NCBI GenBank assembly: GCA_934525735.1
Contig: CAKSZM010000006.1
Coordinates: forward strand, 1-44,512
Length of the DNA: 44,512 nucleotides
Reading direction: 5' to 3'
Source: an uncultured Faecalibacterium sp.
GTDB lineage: Bacteria > Bacillota > Clostridia > Oscillospirales > Ruminococcaceae
Both the position numbers and the translations under genes were made by a program. The notes under the pieces were generated by a model, which was not told where the DNA came from, ran no database searches, and saw only the letters and a program-made list of their open reading frames with translations. Positions 32,497 through 41,685 of this stretch are shown here, in pieces. How positions within the stretch are numbered: position 1 is the first letter of the stretch; each line of letters starts with the position of its first letter.

Positions 32497-33507
32497 ATGG
32501 GGGAAAACCTGAACAGCATCCTGACCTTGTTCGGCGGGCTGGCGCTGTTTCTGTACGGGATGGACGAGCTGAGCCGTGGGCTGGAAGCGGCGGCCGGGGA
32601 GCGGATGCGCACCCTTCTGGCAGCGCTCACCGGCGGGCCGGTGCGGGGCGTGCTGACCGGACTTGCCGTGACGGCGGTGCTGCAGAGCAGCTCGGCGGTG
32701 ACGGTAATGCTCATCGGGCTGGTCAGCGCGGGGCTGATACCTCTGCGGCGGGCGGTGCCGGTGCTGTTCGGGGCCAACATCGGCACCACGGTGACGGCGC
32801 AGCTGCTGGCCTTCCGGCTGGAGGATGCCCGCTGGGCAGTGCTGTTTGCGGGGGTGATGCTGGGCTTTTTCTGCCGCAGCAAAAAGGGCAAAGCCGCTGC
32901 CCAGGCGCTGACCGGCTTCGGACTGCTGTTCGAAGGCATCGCTGTCATGGGAACGGCACTGGCTCCGCTGGCCGAGGGGCTGCTTTTCCGCAGCTGGATG
33001 CTCCGGGTGCGCACTGACCCGCTGTGGGGCGTGCTGACCGGTCTGTGCATGACCCTGACCGTGCAGAGCAGCTCGGCCACCATCGCCATGCTGCAGAATC
33101 TTGCGGCGCAGCCCGGGCCGGGCGGCGGCAGTCTGCTGGGGCTGGCGGGGGCCTTGCCCATCCTGCTGGGCGACAACGTGGGCACGACGATCACGGCGAT
33201 CCTGGCCAGCCTTGGCCGCAGCCGGGACGCAAAGCGCACCGCCGCTGCCCACGCGGTGTTCAACCTGTCCGGCGCGGCGGTGTTCTGCGGGCTGCTGCCG
33301 CAGTTCGTGCGCCTGACCGAAGCTGTTTCACCCAAAGGGCCGGAGACCGGGGTCATCGCCCGGCAGATCGCCAACGCCCACACCCTGTTCAACCTGATCT
33401 GCACGCTGGTGTGGCTGCCGCTGACGCCGGTCATGGTAAGGTTTGTGACATGGCTTGTGCCGGGTGCATCTCCGAAAACGGAGCGAAACACCGAAACGCA
33501 TAAATGA
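32497..33507 (+). CDS. Na/Pi-cotransporter family protein, short form without PhoU domain
   Basis: 336 residues, about nine membrane helices. Two inverted-repeat halves each carry the QSSSA signature: VTAVLQSSSAVTVMLIGLVSAG (near 62-70) and LTVQSSSATIAMLQNLAA (near 190). Also FGANIGTTVTA and GDNVGTTITA, the paired GxNxGTT motifs. The usual C-terminal PhoU-like cytoplasmic domain is missing: the protein ends shortly after the last helix with a short charged tail. Imports phosphate or another anion with sodium, by family. Start ATG 32497; a TATAAT -10 box lies about 20 bases before. No terminator of the usual type is seen before the next gene. Confidence 0.85.
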   Translation: MGENLNSILTLFGGLALFLYGMDELSRGLEAAAGERMRTLLAALTGGPVRGVLTGLAVTAVLQSSSAVTVMLIGLVSAGLIPLRRAVPVLFGANIGTTVTAQLLAFRLEDARWAVLFAGVMLGFFCRSKKGKAAAQALTGFGLLFEGIAVMGTALAPLAEGLLFRSWMLRVRTDPLWGVLTGLCMTLTVQSSSATIAMLQNLAAQPGPGGGSLLGLAGALPILLGDNVGTTITAILASLGRSRDAKRTAAAHAVFNLSGAAVFCGLLPQFVRLTEAVSPKGPETGVIARQIANAHTLFNLICTLVWLPLTPVMVRFVTWLVPGASPKTERNTETHK

Positions 33508-33633
33508 GTTGTGCACTCTGCCTGAAAACGTTCCAGGAAATTTGTGCATCATGAAACGGAAGTTTGTTCCGGCAAACTTGAGGAAAACAAGGCAGGAAGC
33601 GGTAAAATCCGGAAAATAGGAACAGTTTTTATC

Positions 33634-33662
33634 TTGATTTCCCACTGCACCGGTGGTATACT
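33634..33662 (+). promoter_or_regulatory. Promoter of the large surface protein gene
   Basis: TTGATT (33634-33639), 17 bases, TATACT (33657-33662). The transcript leader between it and the gene contains CGTCGTATC and GATACG/ACGACG-type complementary stretches and, from 33731, a perfect 18-base palindrome, so it may be structured. Confidence 0.7.
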
Positions 33663-33720
33663 GAAACCGTCGTATCCACGAAAAATATCCGAAAACTAAA
33701 AACGACGCAGATACGAAGAA

Positions 33721-36700
33721 ATGATAAAAACGGACGTTGGAACGTCCGGCATGGATAAGAAGGCTTCTGCGGTTGCGGCGCAGAAAAAACCACAGCGAGG
33801 TTCAAAAACGATGAAGGATATTGTAACGGCTCTGACGGAAAAATTCCGCGGGGAGCACCGCGCAGCGCGCAGATATGTTGCGCTGGTGTTGGCTTTGTCC
33901 ATGGTAGTGACCCTATTTGTCAACTGGCAGCTGCACGGAAGCGGCATTGCAAAAACGGTCGATTACCAGTGCGGGAAGGAGGAACACACCCACACGGCGG
34001 ATTGCTACCCCAAAGTGCTGGTGTGCGGTTATGAGGAAGGCGAGCCGGAGGACTGGGCGGTCAGTCAGCCGGACGGAGACACGGTTGTAGATGCAGGTTA
34101 CGGCGTGGATGCAGAGGAGGACACCGGCGCGGCAGAGCACTCCGCAGAACCGGAGTATATCTGGGTGCCCCACGTGCACACTGCCGACTGCTACGAAGAA
34201 GTGACCACCGAAGTGCCGGTGCTCACCTGTACGGAGGAGGAGCATGTCCACACGGACGATTGCTTCGACCCCGAGGACGGCAGCCTGATCTGTGATAAAT
34301 TTGAACATACCCACGACGACAGCTGCTACACCATGGAGCCGGAGACCGAGGAAAAACTGGTCTGCGGCTATGAGGAAGGCGAGCTTGTAGAAGAGCTGAA
34401 CCCGGATTACAACCCCGTGGCCATGTTCGAGGCCCCGGCGGCAGCGGCAAAGCCGGTGGTGGTCGCGCCTGTGGCCGAAGGCCCGGTGCACCACCACACC
34501 GACGCCTGCTATGCACCGGACTACACCGCCGACCCCATCTGCGGCAAGGAAGAGCATCATCACACGGTGAACTGCCTGTCTGACCCGCTGGACGGCGTGG
34601 AGGACGAAGCCGACTGGCTGGACAAGACCGGTACGGCCCTGACCGGCATGTGGAACGAAGACCTGCTCACCGTGGCACAGGGTCAACTGGGCTATGAGCA
34701 GAGCGAGAAAAATTTCAAGCTTGACACCGATGACGGTGTGACCGTGCGCCACTACAGCCGCTACGGTCAGTGGTACGGCAACCCTTACGGCGCATGGGAC
34801 GTGATGTTCCTGTCTTACTGCCTGAACTACGCGGGTGTGCCCCAGACCGTCGTGCCCCAGCGTGCCGGAACGCAGGCTTTGCGCAGTGAGCTGCGCGGCT
34901 CCGACTGGCTGAAGGACGCCGCCGATGTGGAGCAGATCCTGCCCGGCGATATCGTGTTTTACGACGCTTCCACCACCGAGACGGTGACGGCTCCGCAGCA
35001 GCCGGCCGTCTCGGACGACTCGCCGGATGCGGACATCGCTCTGCTGAGCATGGAAGATGCCGCAGCCGAAACGGAAGCCCCTCAGACCGAGGAACAGACC
35101 GTGACAGCCGAGACGCTGGGCATCGTGTCCGATGCGGACGAGGCAGGCAACCTGACGGTCATCTCCGGCAACGTGGACGGCAAAGTGGCCGAAGTTTCTC
35201 TGACCAGCGCCGATGTGACCGGCGTGATCGACCTGACCGCTGCCTATGCGGCACAGGCCGGGGAACAGCCGGATATGAGCGGGAAAACAGAGGATGCTCC
35301 CACTTATCAGCCCGGCCCCGAGGAAGCCTCGGGCGTCATCATCTGGGCTGTCCGGGACGGCGAAGCAGTGGATCAGATCGCTTTGCTGGCCGATACCGAT
35401 GCGTCCGGGGACAAGACTCTGTCCGGACATATCTCGAACGTGACCTTTGAGCGCAAGGATGAGAAGGGCGACTGGGTCCAGATGGGCGAGGGAGATGAAC
35501 TGACGAACAAGCAGGAGATCCAGATCATTGTTAAGTTTTCGCTTCCCAGCGGTACGCTGAGCGAAAAGGACTGCACGATGACCTACCAGCTTCCGAAAGG
35601 CATTCAACTGGACGAAGCAATCGGAAATGGCGTCATCAAGGACGGCGCAGGAACCACGGTAGGCTCGTATACGATCGACAAAGACGGCAAAATGACGCTC
35701 CAGTTTACAGACATCAAGTTTGCAAGCGCATTCAACGGCGAGGTCTACATTAAAGGAAAAGTAGACTACAGCGCTGCAGAGGACGGCAAGATCAGCTTCG
35801 AGAACAAGTTCAGCATGGCTATCAAAAAGCCGGAGCCGACCCTCTCAATCCAGAAAGGCGAAGTCTACTATAATAACTCCAGCATCAAGTATGCAGATGA
35901 AAACGGCAACTGCTACATCGGCTGGCGTGTGACGGTCAAGTCTCCGGATGGCACTTACGGCGAGAAGGTTACCATCCGCGATGTGCTGAACGGAAACAAT
36001 GCATCTGCGCCTTCGACATTCGTTCAGAACAGCATTGTTGTAAAAAAGGTGTCCGCAGACGGTAAAATAGTCACGCCGGTGGATTCGTCCGACTATACCC
36101 TGACCATGAGCGATAATGTGGGTACACCGTCCGGGACGGAGCAGAACATCACGGTCAGCGGTCTGCCGCCGCTTGCAGCAGGCGAAGCTTATTATCTGGA
36201 ATATCAGGCGATGGCAGATTCGAATCAGTTCCCGGGGCAGGGCGCTGCAACCATGCACAATACATCAAGTGCATCGGCGGGCAGTACGACCGTGAAGCAG
36301 AATGGCGAATCGACGATTGGCTTTGTGAACCAGATCACCAAAACGCACGCAACAACGGCAGACGGACTGATCCAGTGGACAGTCACAGTCAGAGCGCCGC
36401 AGGATGTATATACCGGCTTTTTGAAAAACTTTGTGCTGAAGGATCCAATCCCTGCGGGCGTGAATCTGGTCGGAGATATCAAGCTGACAAGCAAGAACGG
36501 AAAAACCACGACGCTTACGGAGGAGCAGCTGAAGGACGGCTACCAGCTGAGCAGCCTTGACGACAAAACGAACCTGTTTACCCTGACCTACACCACGACA
36601 GTTCCGGAAAACGGCGGCCGTGTGACCAACACGGCAACAATGGTCCGCACGGACGAGTCCGGAGAAAGAAAAGCCACAGACTGGGTGAATGTGGATGCGA

Positions 36701-39048
36701 ACGGTTGGTCTCTGTCCAAAAAGCATGTGAGTACAGAGGGAACGAAGTCACTCTGGGCGCTGGACGCAACGAACGCAGCAGGCTCGTCGGCATTTACCCT
36801 GACCGATACCATCGGCGATACGACGGAAAACGGTACCACGACGGTCAAGGGCGTCCACTACGCAACTGCATCGGAAGTGCAGCAGGCTTTGGAAACAGGG
36901 CTGCAGGTGTACCTTGTGGGTGAGACAGCACCCAGAGGCTATGCAGATGTGAGCCAGTGGCTGACTGTCACCTATCAGGATGCTGCCGGAAATGAAGTGC
37001 GGCCCGATGATGCCACCAAAAAGGTGATGACGATCAGGATCGCTGTGGATACAAAGGGCGTGGCCCGTGTGCGCCGCATCGTGATGGACGAACTGCCCAC
37101 GGTTGAGGAAAGAGACAAGACTCCGGAGAATGCAAGGTGGAAGTTCCAGAACAGCGCAACGCTTACTCTGCCCGATGGGAAGAGCTGGACATCCAATGCG
37201 GAGGATTCCTTCCACAATTATGAGCTGTTCCAGAAGGAAGTCTCCATCGACGGCGGAAATACCTATTCCACCGATGCAAGGGTCGATTACGAGGACATCC
37301 CCAACCAGACCCTGCGCTACCGCATCACGCTGATGGCAACTGCCAATGCGAACGGGCAGATCACGCTGAAAGATACACTGCCCCAAAACGTAACGTGGAC
37401 GACCGGCTCGGATAAGAACTGGATGTATCTGGACGGTAATGCGCTGCCGTGGTCGGGCGGATCCTGGAGCCTGAATGCAAGCGGAAGCCAAATGTCCAGA
37501 GCCCTGACCGTCACAGTAAATAATCTGTCGCCGGGCAGCCAGTACCACATCCGGTTTGAGTACCTGGCATCGGTCAGCAGTGACCCGAATTGGAGCCAGA
37601 TGATCCCGAAAGAGGTTACCTACACGAATACGGTTGCCTATGGCGATCAGACGCGGCAGGCAACGACCACGGTATACAAACATGCAGACCCGCTGACGAA
37701 GGCGGCAACGCAGCTGAAGGATGACAAGGGCAACTGGCAGGATCAGGTGCGCTATACCATTGTCATCAACCCGGGCAACGAAACGCTGAACAAGGACGGC
37801 AGCGGCAAACTGCTGCTGGAAGATGCGATCACCGTTACCGGCGGCAAGAGTGTCTATGCAGACAGCGCCAGCGTAAAGCTCTTCTATTATCAGGACGGCT
37901 ACGTTGCCGGCAGCCCGACAGACGGGCTGCAGCCGGTAGACCCTGCGCTGTACACCAAGCTGGAACCGGATGCAAGCCACTGGCTGCGTCTGGAGCTGCC
38001 TGACCATGTGGGCCTTGTGCTGGAGTATACCTGTACGCTGGATGCCGGCAGTTCTTCGGCACCTTCGCTGAGCAACACGGTCACGCTGAACGGCGTGCAG
38101 CGTACTGTACCGGCAATACTGCAAACGAACCAGAGCCATGTGAAGCTGACAAAAGGCCAGCTGATCCTGAACAAGCAGGACAGCGTCAGCCTGCAGCAGC
38201 TGCCTGGGGCAGAGTTCAAGATCCAGAAGTACGACAAAGACAGCAAGAACTTTGTAGAGGTGAAGAGCGGCACGACCGATGCAAACGGCCAGCTGAGCTT
38301 TGATGTGACGGACAACGACGCCGACACGCTGGATGCAGATGTCCTGTACCGCATTGTAGAAACGAAGGCTCCGGATCGGTATACGCTGGACAAAACGCCC
38401 CATTATGTGCTGTTCTACGACGAAGAAAGCAACGAGAGCTTTGACGATGCATACCAGAAGGCGACCGGCGGGACTGGAGACCTGAGTGTTGCAGTGGACG
38501 GCCAAACGGAGACGGTGCAAAAGAGCACGGTGGCCAACGGCGTGGATACAGACGTGCTGGTGCTGAACATCCGGAACGTTTACAATGAGCTTACCGTCCG
38601 CAAGCTCTGGATGGACAGCAGCACCAACAGGCCGCTGGCTGCGGAAGAGATCCCTCTGCTGCCGATCGAGGTACAGCTGTGCCGCTATACAGAGGGTCAA
38701 ACCGCTGAGGATGCCAAAGTGGCGGATATCCGGACGCTGACAGCGAGTGACGACTGGACCTATACATGGGCCGGCGAAAATGAGATCCCCTCTCAGGACG
38801 AAAACGGGAACAAGTACTACTACTTTGTAAAAGAGGTAACGACCGGCCTCTGGAATGTAAAGGACAGAAACAACAATGGCGTGCAGACGGGCGTGATCAC
38901 CCTGTTCAACTACGTCTACACCGGCTACGAGCTGCCCTCCACCGGCGGCAGCGGCACCGCACCCTTTGCGGCTGCAGGCGGTGCGCTGATGGCTTTGTCG
39001 CTGATCGGCGGCGCAGTTCTCGTACTCAAAAAACGCAAAACACACTGA
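33721..39048 (+). CDS. Giant cell-wall-anchored surface protein (LPXTG-type, SpaA/Cna-B repeats, degenerate amidase-like domain)
   Basis: 1775 residues from ATG 33721; ATG 33811 has a better ribosome site (GCGAGG) and would remove 30 residues. One N-terminal hydrophobic helix (YVALVLALSMVVTLFV). Then about five short Cys/His modules of the form CGKEEHTHTADCY, CTEEEHVHTDDCF, CDKFEHTHDDSCY (residues ~80-290), which look metal-binding. Then an NlpC/CHAP-like amidase domain (~310-430) whose catalytic Cys position is Asp (PYGAWDVMF, D360), so likely inactive. A long tract of beta-sandwich repeats of the isopeptide type follows, a SpaA domain (LNKQDSVSLQQLPGAEFKIQKY), a Cna-B domain (VRKLWMDSS), and sorting signal LPSTGG (1738-1743) with hydrophobic tail and KKRKTH. 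Probably an adhesin or pilus-like stalk. Confidence 0.85.
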   Translation: MIKTDVGTSGMDKKASAVAAQKKPQRGSKTMKDIVTALTEKFRGEHRAARRYVALVLALSMVVTLFVNWQLHGSGIAKTVDYQCGKEEHTHTADCYPKVLVCGYEEGEPEDWAVSQPDGDTVVDAGYGVDAEEDTGAAEHSAEPEYIWVPHVHTADCYEEVTTEVPVLTCTEEEHVHTDDCFDPEDGSLICDKFEHTHDDSCYTMEPETEEKLVCGYEEGELVEELNPDYNPVAMFEAPAAAAKPVVVAPVAEGPVHHHTDACYAPDYTADPICGKEEHHHTVNCLSDPLDGVEDEADWLDKTGTALTGMWNEDLLTVAQGQLGYEQSEKNFKLDTDDGVTVRHYSRYGQWYGNPYGAWDVMFLSYCLNYAGVPQTVVPQRAGTQALRSELRGSDWLKDAADVEQILPGDIVFYDASTTETVTAPQQPAVSDDSPDADIALLSMEDAAAETEAPQTEEQTVTAETLGIVSDADEAGNLTVISGNVDGKVAEVSLTSADVTGVIDLTAAYAAQAGEQPDMSGKTEDAPTYQPGPEEASGVIIWAVRDGEAVDQIALLADTDASGDKTLSGHISNVTFERKDEKGDWVQMGEGDELTNKQEIQIIVKFSLPSGTLSEKDCTMTYQLPKGIQLDEAIGNGVIKDGAGTTVGSYTIDKDGKMTLQFTDIKFASAFNGEVYIKGKVDYSAAEDGKISFENKFSMAIKKPEPTLSIQKGEVYYNNSSIKYADENGNCYIGWRVTVKSPDGTYGEKVTIRDVLNGNNASAPSTFVQNSIVVKKVSADGKIVTPVDSSDYTLTMSDNVGTPSGTEQNITVSGLPPLAAGEAYYLEYQAMADSNQFPGQGAATMHNTSSASAGSTTVKQNGESTIGFVNQITKTHATTADGLIQWTVTVRAPQDVYTGFLKNFVLKDPIPAGVNLVGDIKLTSKNGKTTTLTEEQLKDGYQLSSLDDKTNLFTLTYTTTVPENGGRVTNTATMVRTDESGERKATDWVNVDANGWSLSKKHVSTEGTKSLWALDATNAAGSSAFTLTDTIGDTTENGTTTVKGVHYATASEVQQALETGLQVYLVGETAPRGYADVSQWLTVTYQDAAGNEVRPDDATKKVMTIRIAVDTKGVARVRRIVMDELPTVEERDKTPENARWKFQNSATLTLPDGKSWTSNAEDSFHNYELFQKEVSIDGGNTYSTDARVDYEDIPNQTLRYRITLMATANANGQITLKDTLPQNVTWTTGSDKNWMYLDGNALPWSGGSWSLNASGSQMSRALTVTVNNLSPGSQYHIRFEYLASVSSDPNWSQMIPKEVTYTNTVAYGDQTRQATTTVYKHADPLTKAATQLKDDKGNWQDQVRYTIVINPGNETLNKDGSGKLLLEDAITVTGGKSVYADSASVKLFYYQDGYVAGSPTDGLQPVDPALYTKLEPDASHWLRLELPDHVGLVLEYTCTLDAGSSSAPSLSNTVTLNGVQRTVPAILQTNQSHVKLTKGQLILNKQDSVSLQQLPGAEFKIQKYDKDSKNFVEVKSGTTDANGQLSFDVTDNDADTLDADVLYRIVETKAPDRYTLDKTPHYVLFYDEESNESFDDAYQKATGGTGDLSVAVDGQTETVQKSTVANGVDTDVLVLNIRNVYNELTVRKLWMDSSTNRPLAAEEIPLLPIEVQLCRYTEGQTAEDAKVADIRTLTASDDWTYTWAGENEIPSQDENGNKYYYFVKEVTTGLWNVKDRNNNGVQTGVITLFNYVYTGYELPSTGGSGTAPFAAAGGALMALSLIGGAVLVLKKRKTH

Positions 39049-39054
39049 CCAATG

Positions 39055-39094
39055 AAAAAGCGTCCGGCTGGGGGGTTCCCGCCGGACGCTTTTT
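39055..39094 (+). terminator. Intrinsic terminator after the surface protein gene
   Basis: AAAAAGCGTCCGGC (39055-39068), 12-base loop, perfect complement (39081-39094). TATAAT at 39099-39104 immediately beyond may be the -10 of the sortase promoter; its -35 is poor. Confidence 0.85.
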
Positions 39095-39139
39095 ATATTA
39101 TAATAGAGCCAGAACCAAAACCGAAAAGGAGATACCGGG

Positions 39140-39793
39140 ATGAAACAGAAAATCGGAAAGATCTGCATGGTGCTGGGTGCACTGCTGATCCTTGCATCAC
39201 TTGGCCTTCTGGCCTATAACAAATGGGACGCTGCCCGCGCCGACAAGGCCGCACAGACCGCGTTGGGTGAGCTGGAAAACACCCTGACCAAGACCATTGA
39301 GGAAAAGAACAAAGCGGACGATGTGGTGCTGCAGCCGGAGCTGGACCCCGACCAGCCCATGACCGAGGTGGAGCTGGACGGCTGGAACTACATCGGCTAC
39401 CTGTCCATCCCGTCCATCGGGCTGAACCTGCCGGTGATGAGCGAGTGGAGCTATGCGGGCCTCAAGATCGCCCCGGGGCGGTACTCCGGCTCCACCTACG
39501 CCGACAACATGGTGGTCTGCGCCCACAACTACGCCAAGCACTTCAGCCCCATCAAGTGGCTGGCCGAGGGCGCCGAGGTGTATTTTACCGACATGGACGG
39601 GATGCGCTGGAGCTACGAGGTGTCCGCGGTGGAGACCATCCAGCCCACCCAGATCGAAAAGATGACCGAAAAGACCGAGGATTCCGAAAACTGGGATCTG
39701 ACCCTCTTTACCTGCACCACTGGTGGCAGCGCACGCTGCGCCGTGCGCTGCGTGCGGACGGGCTATCCGGTGATGGAGACCAGTGCGGAGTAA
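39140..39793 (+). CDS. Sortase (small class, paired with the surface protein)
   Basis: 217 residues. N-terminal membrane anchor (ICMVLGALLILASLGLLAY), a charged stalk, then the sortase beta-barrel. All three catalytic residues are seen: His in VVCAHNYAKHF (H129), Cys in TLFTCTTGG (C192) and Arg seven residues later (R199). Start ATG 39140 with AAAAGGAG upstream. Located 91 bases after the LPSTGG protein, separated by a terminator, so it has its own transcription. It most likely anchors that protein to peptidoglycan. Class is uncertain: the short size and TLxTC with close Arg recall class B or D. Confidence 0.87.
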   Translation: MKQKIGKICMVLGALLILASLGLLAYNKWDAARADKAAQTALGELENTLTKTIEEKNKADDVVLQPELDPDQPMTEVELDGWNYIGYLSIPSIGLNLPVMSEWSYAGLKIAPGRYSGSTYADNMVVCAHNYAKHFSPIKWLAEGAEVYFTDMDGMRWSYEVSAVETIQPTQIEKMTEKTEDSENWDLTLFTCTTGGSARCAVRCVRTGYPVMETSAE

Positions 39794-39795
39794 AA

Positions 39796-39923
39796 CCCTC
39801 TCAGTCATCGCCGCGCGATGCCAGCTCCCCCGAAGGGGGAGCTTATAAAGGTCTTTTTTAGAAAACAGAAAACAGCAAAAGCTCCCTCTTTCGGGGGAGC
39901 TGGCGCGTTAGCGCCTGAGAGGG
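39796..39923. repeat. Palindromic repeat element (two inverted hairpins), 128 bp
   Basis: Ends CCCTCTC (39796-39802) and GAGAGGG (39917-39923). The left arm runs on through CAGTCATCGCCGCGCGATGC to hairpin AGCTCCCCC-GAA-GGGGGAGCT (39823-39843). The right arm mirrors it with hairpin 39880-39901 (one mismatch). About 36 AT-rich bases lie in the middle. Same family as 8205-8386. The left hairpin may serve as the sortase gene's terminator. No ORF. Confidence 0.75.
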
Positions 39924-39926
39924 TAA

Positions 39927-39963
39927 AAAAGCGCCATTGCACGGGCTGTGCAATGGCGCTTTT
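39927..39963 (-). terminator. Terminator of the pcp operon
   Basis: GCGCCATTGCAC (39931-39942) pairs with GTGCAATGGCGC (39948-39959), extended by A/T pairs. Reading minus, the T-run TTTTTTACCC follows, 15 bases after the pcp stop. Confidence 0.85.
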
Positions 39964-39977
39964 ACGTTCAATCAGGC

Positions 39978-40622
39978 TCAGTGGGTGGTGCCCATGTTCA
40001 CAGCGATGTCGCTGTCGTTCTCAACGATGGCTTCCACAGCCTTTTCCAGGCCGCGGGCGATCTGGTGCAGATCCATGCTGGGGGTGCCCAGAGGCTTGTT
40101 GACCACCTGCTCCATGGCGTAGGGCACATGGATAAAGCCGCCGCGCACGCCGGGGAACTTCTTGTCAATGAGGTACAGCAGGGTGTACATCAGGTAGTTG
40201 CACACATAGGAACCGGCGGTGTAGGACAGGGCAGCCGGGATGCCTGCATCCTTCATCTTCTGCACCATGGCCTTCACCGGCAGGGAAGTGAAGTAGGCGG
40301 TCTCGCCGTCCTCGCGGATGGTCACGTCCACGGGCTGATAACCAGCGTTATCGGGGATGCGGCCGTCCATGATGTTGATGCCCACCTTCTCAGGGGTGAT
40401 GGCAGAACGGCCGCCGGCCTGACCGATGCAGATGACCACATCGGGGTGGTTAGCGTTCATGGCAGCTTCCAGCACTTCGCCGGCGCGGCCGAACTCGGTG
40501 GGAACTTCCTGCTTGATGATCTCGGCACCGGCGATGGTGTCGGGCAGCAGTTTGACTGCCTCAAATGCGGGGTTGACGGTCTCGCCGCCAAAGGGGTCAA
40601 AGCCGGTAATGAGAATTTTCAT
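39978..40622 (-). CDS. pcp: Pyroglutamyl-peptidase I
   Basis: 214 residues, the normal length. Removes N-terminal pyroglutamate from peptides in the cytosol. Catalytic triad of the C15 family visible: E78 (ITPEKVGIN), C141 ([12 protein letters not shown]), H165 (GFIHVPY). N-terminal [18 protein letters not shown] is diagnostic. Last gene of a minus-strand operon behind the M29-like protein (18 bases) and the DUF979/DUF969 membrane proteins. This grouping with DUF969/DUF979 recurs in streptococci, as I recall, and suggests that the membrane pair imports pyroglutamyl compounds or removes 5-oxoproline. Confidence 0.94.
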   Translation of the reverse strand: MKILITGFDPFGGETVNPAFEAVKLLPDTIAGAEIIKQEVPTEFGRAGEVLEAAMNANHPDVVICIGQAGGRSAITPEKVGINIMDGRIPDNAGYQPVDVTIREDGETAYFTSLPVKAMVQKMKDAGIPAALSYTAGSYVCNYLMYTLLYLIDKKFPGVRGGFIHVPYAMEQVVNKPLGTPSMDLHQIARGLEKAVEAIVENDSDIAVNMGTTH

Positions 40623-40640
40623 GATAGTTTGCCTCTTTTC

Positions 40641-41636
40641 TCAGATATAAATCGATGGCTCCAGGATCGTCAGCTGCCCATGATCCATGATCATGCGGTT
40701 GTCCACATAGATGCTGGGGTTATGGGTGACAAGGTCGAAGTGGCCGGTGGCATCCTGCACACCGCCCAGCGCAATGTTGCGTCCGAAGCCGATGTGGAAG
40801 GTGCCGTAGGTGGATTCATCCTCGATATAGCAGTTGCCGTCGCAGCGGGAGTGGGTGTTCAGCCCGATGCCGAACTCGGCGGCCACCACCATATCTTCGG
40901 GATCCTTGAACCGCCGCAGAAAAGCCTTGAGCCGGCGGCCGCTCTCGTTGTCCTCGATATCCGCGATACGCCCGCGCCGCAGCTCCACCCTTACCGGGCT
41001 GGAGACCACGCCAATGTAGCCCATGGAACCATCCAGAATGAGGGTGCCGTTGGTCTCGGTCTCCACCGGGGCAACGTAGACCTCCACACTGGAGGAAGCC
41101 AGACCATTGCCGTCCTTGCAGCAGCCGTTGAAAAAGCCGGGGGTGCGTCCTTCGATGCTGAAATCCAGATCGGTGCCAAGCTCGGTGGTCACATGGATCC
41201 TGCTGGCATTGGCATAGCTCTGCATGATGATGCTGGCCATGATGCGGCTCTTGGGCAGGCTCATGTTCAAAAAGTCGTAGCTCAGCAGCGACTCGCCGTT
41301 ATTGGTGCTCAGCGGCAGCGAAAGGAACCGGTGCCGCCGCTGCACCACACGTTTGACAGCCCGGGTGGTGATCAGGGAATATTCTGTGGCGCCGATCACC
41401 GCATCGTAGGGGTCAAAGGCGTCCTCGCGACGGTCAAAATACTGGCCCACCTGCTCGTGCAGGTCGTCCAGAATGAGCACATCCGGCCTGCCGCCCACAG
41501 CGCGGGCAGCAGCCTGCAATGCCTCGATTTCCACGGAATATTTCTGACTGGATACGATCAGAAGACGTTCTCTTGCACGGAGCCGAACCCAGTCGCGGAT
41601 GATGATATCCGCTCCGTGCTGAATTGCCTGTTTCAT
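40641..41636 (-). CDS. M29-like (aminopeptidase T family) metallopeptidase homologue
   Basis: 331 residues. The C-terminal half holds the family's conserved stretches: VAAEFGIGLN, DESTYGTFHIGFGRNIALGG, and DLVTHNPSIYVDNRMIMDHGQL, with Glu/His/Asp residues that bind metal in true M29 peptidases. The N-terminal half (MKQAIQHGADIIIRDWVRLRARERLLIVSS) matches COG2309-type proteins, but is shorter than full M29 enzymes (~400). A peptidase on pyroglutamyl or other short peptides is inferred from the operon. Start ATG 41636 has only a weak ribosome site. It lies 49 bases after the DUF979 gene. Confidence 0.7.
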   Translation of the reverse strand: MKQAIQHGADIIIRDWVRLRARERLLIVSSQKYSVEIEALQAAARAVGGRPDVLILDDLHEQVGQYFDRREDAFDPYDAVIGATEYSLITTRAVKRVVQRRHRFLSLPLSTNNGESLLSYDFLNMSLPKSRIMASIIMQSYANASRIHVTTELGTDLDFSIEGRTPGFFNGCCKDGNGLASSSVEVYVAPVETETNGTLILDGSMGYIGVVSSPVRVELRRGRIADIEDNESGRRLKAFLRRFKDPEDMVVAAEFGIGLNTHSRCDGNCYIEDESTYGTFHIGFGRNIALGGVQDATGHFDLVTHNPSIYVDNRMIMDHGQLTILEPSIYI

Positions 41637-41685
41637 TCAATCACTCGATCTAACACGATAAAACGCGGGATAAAAGTTACTTTGA

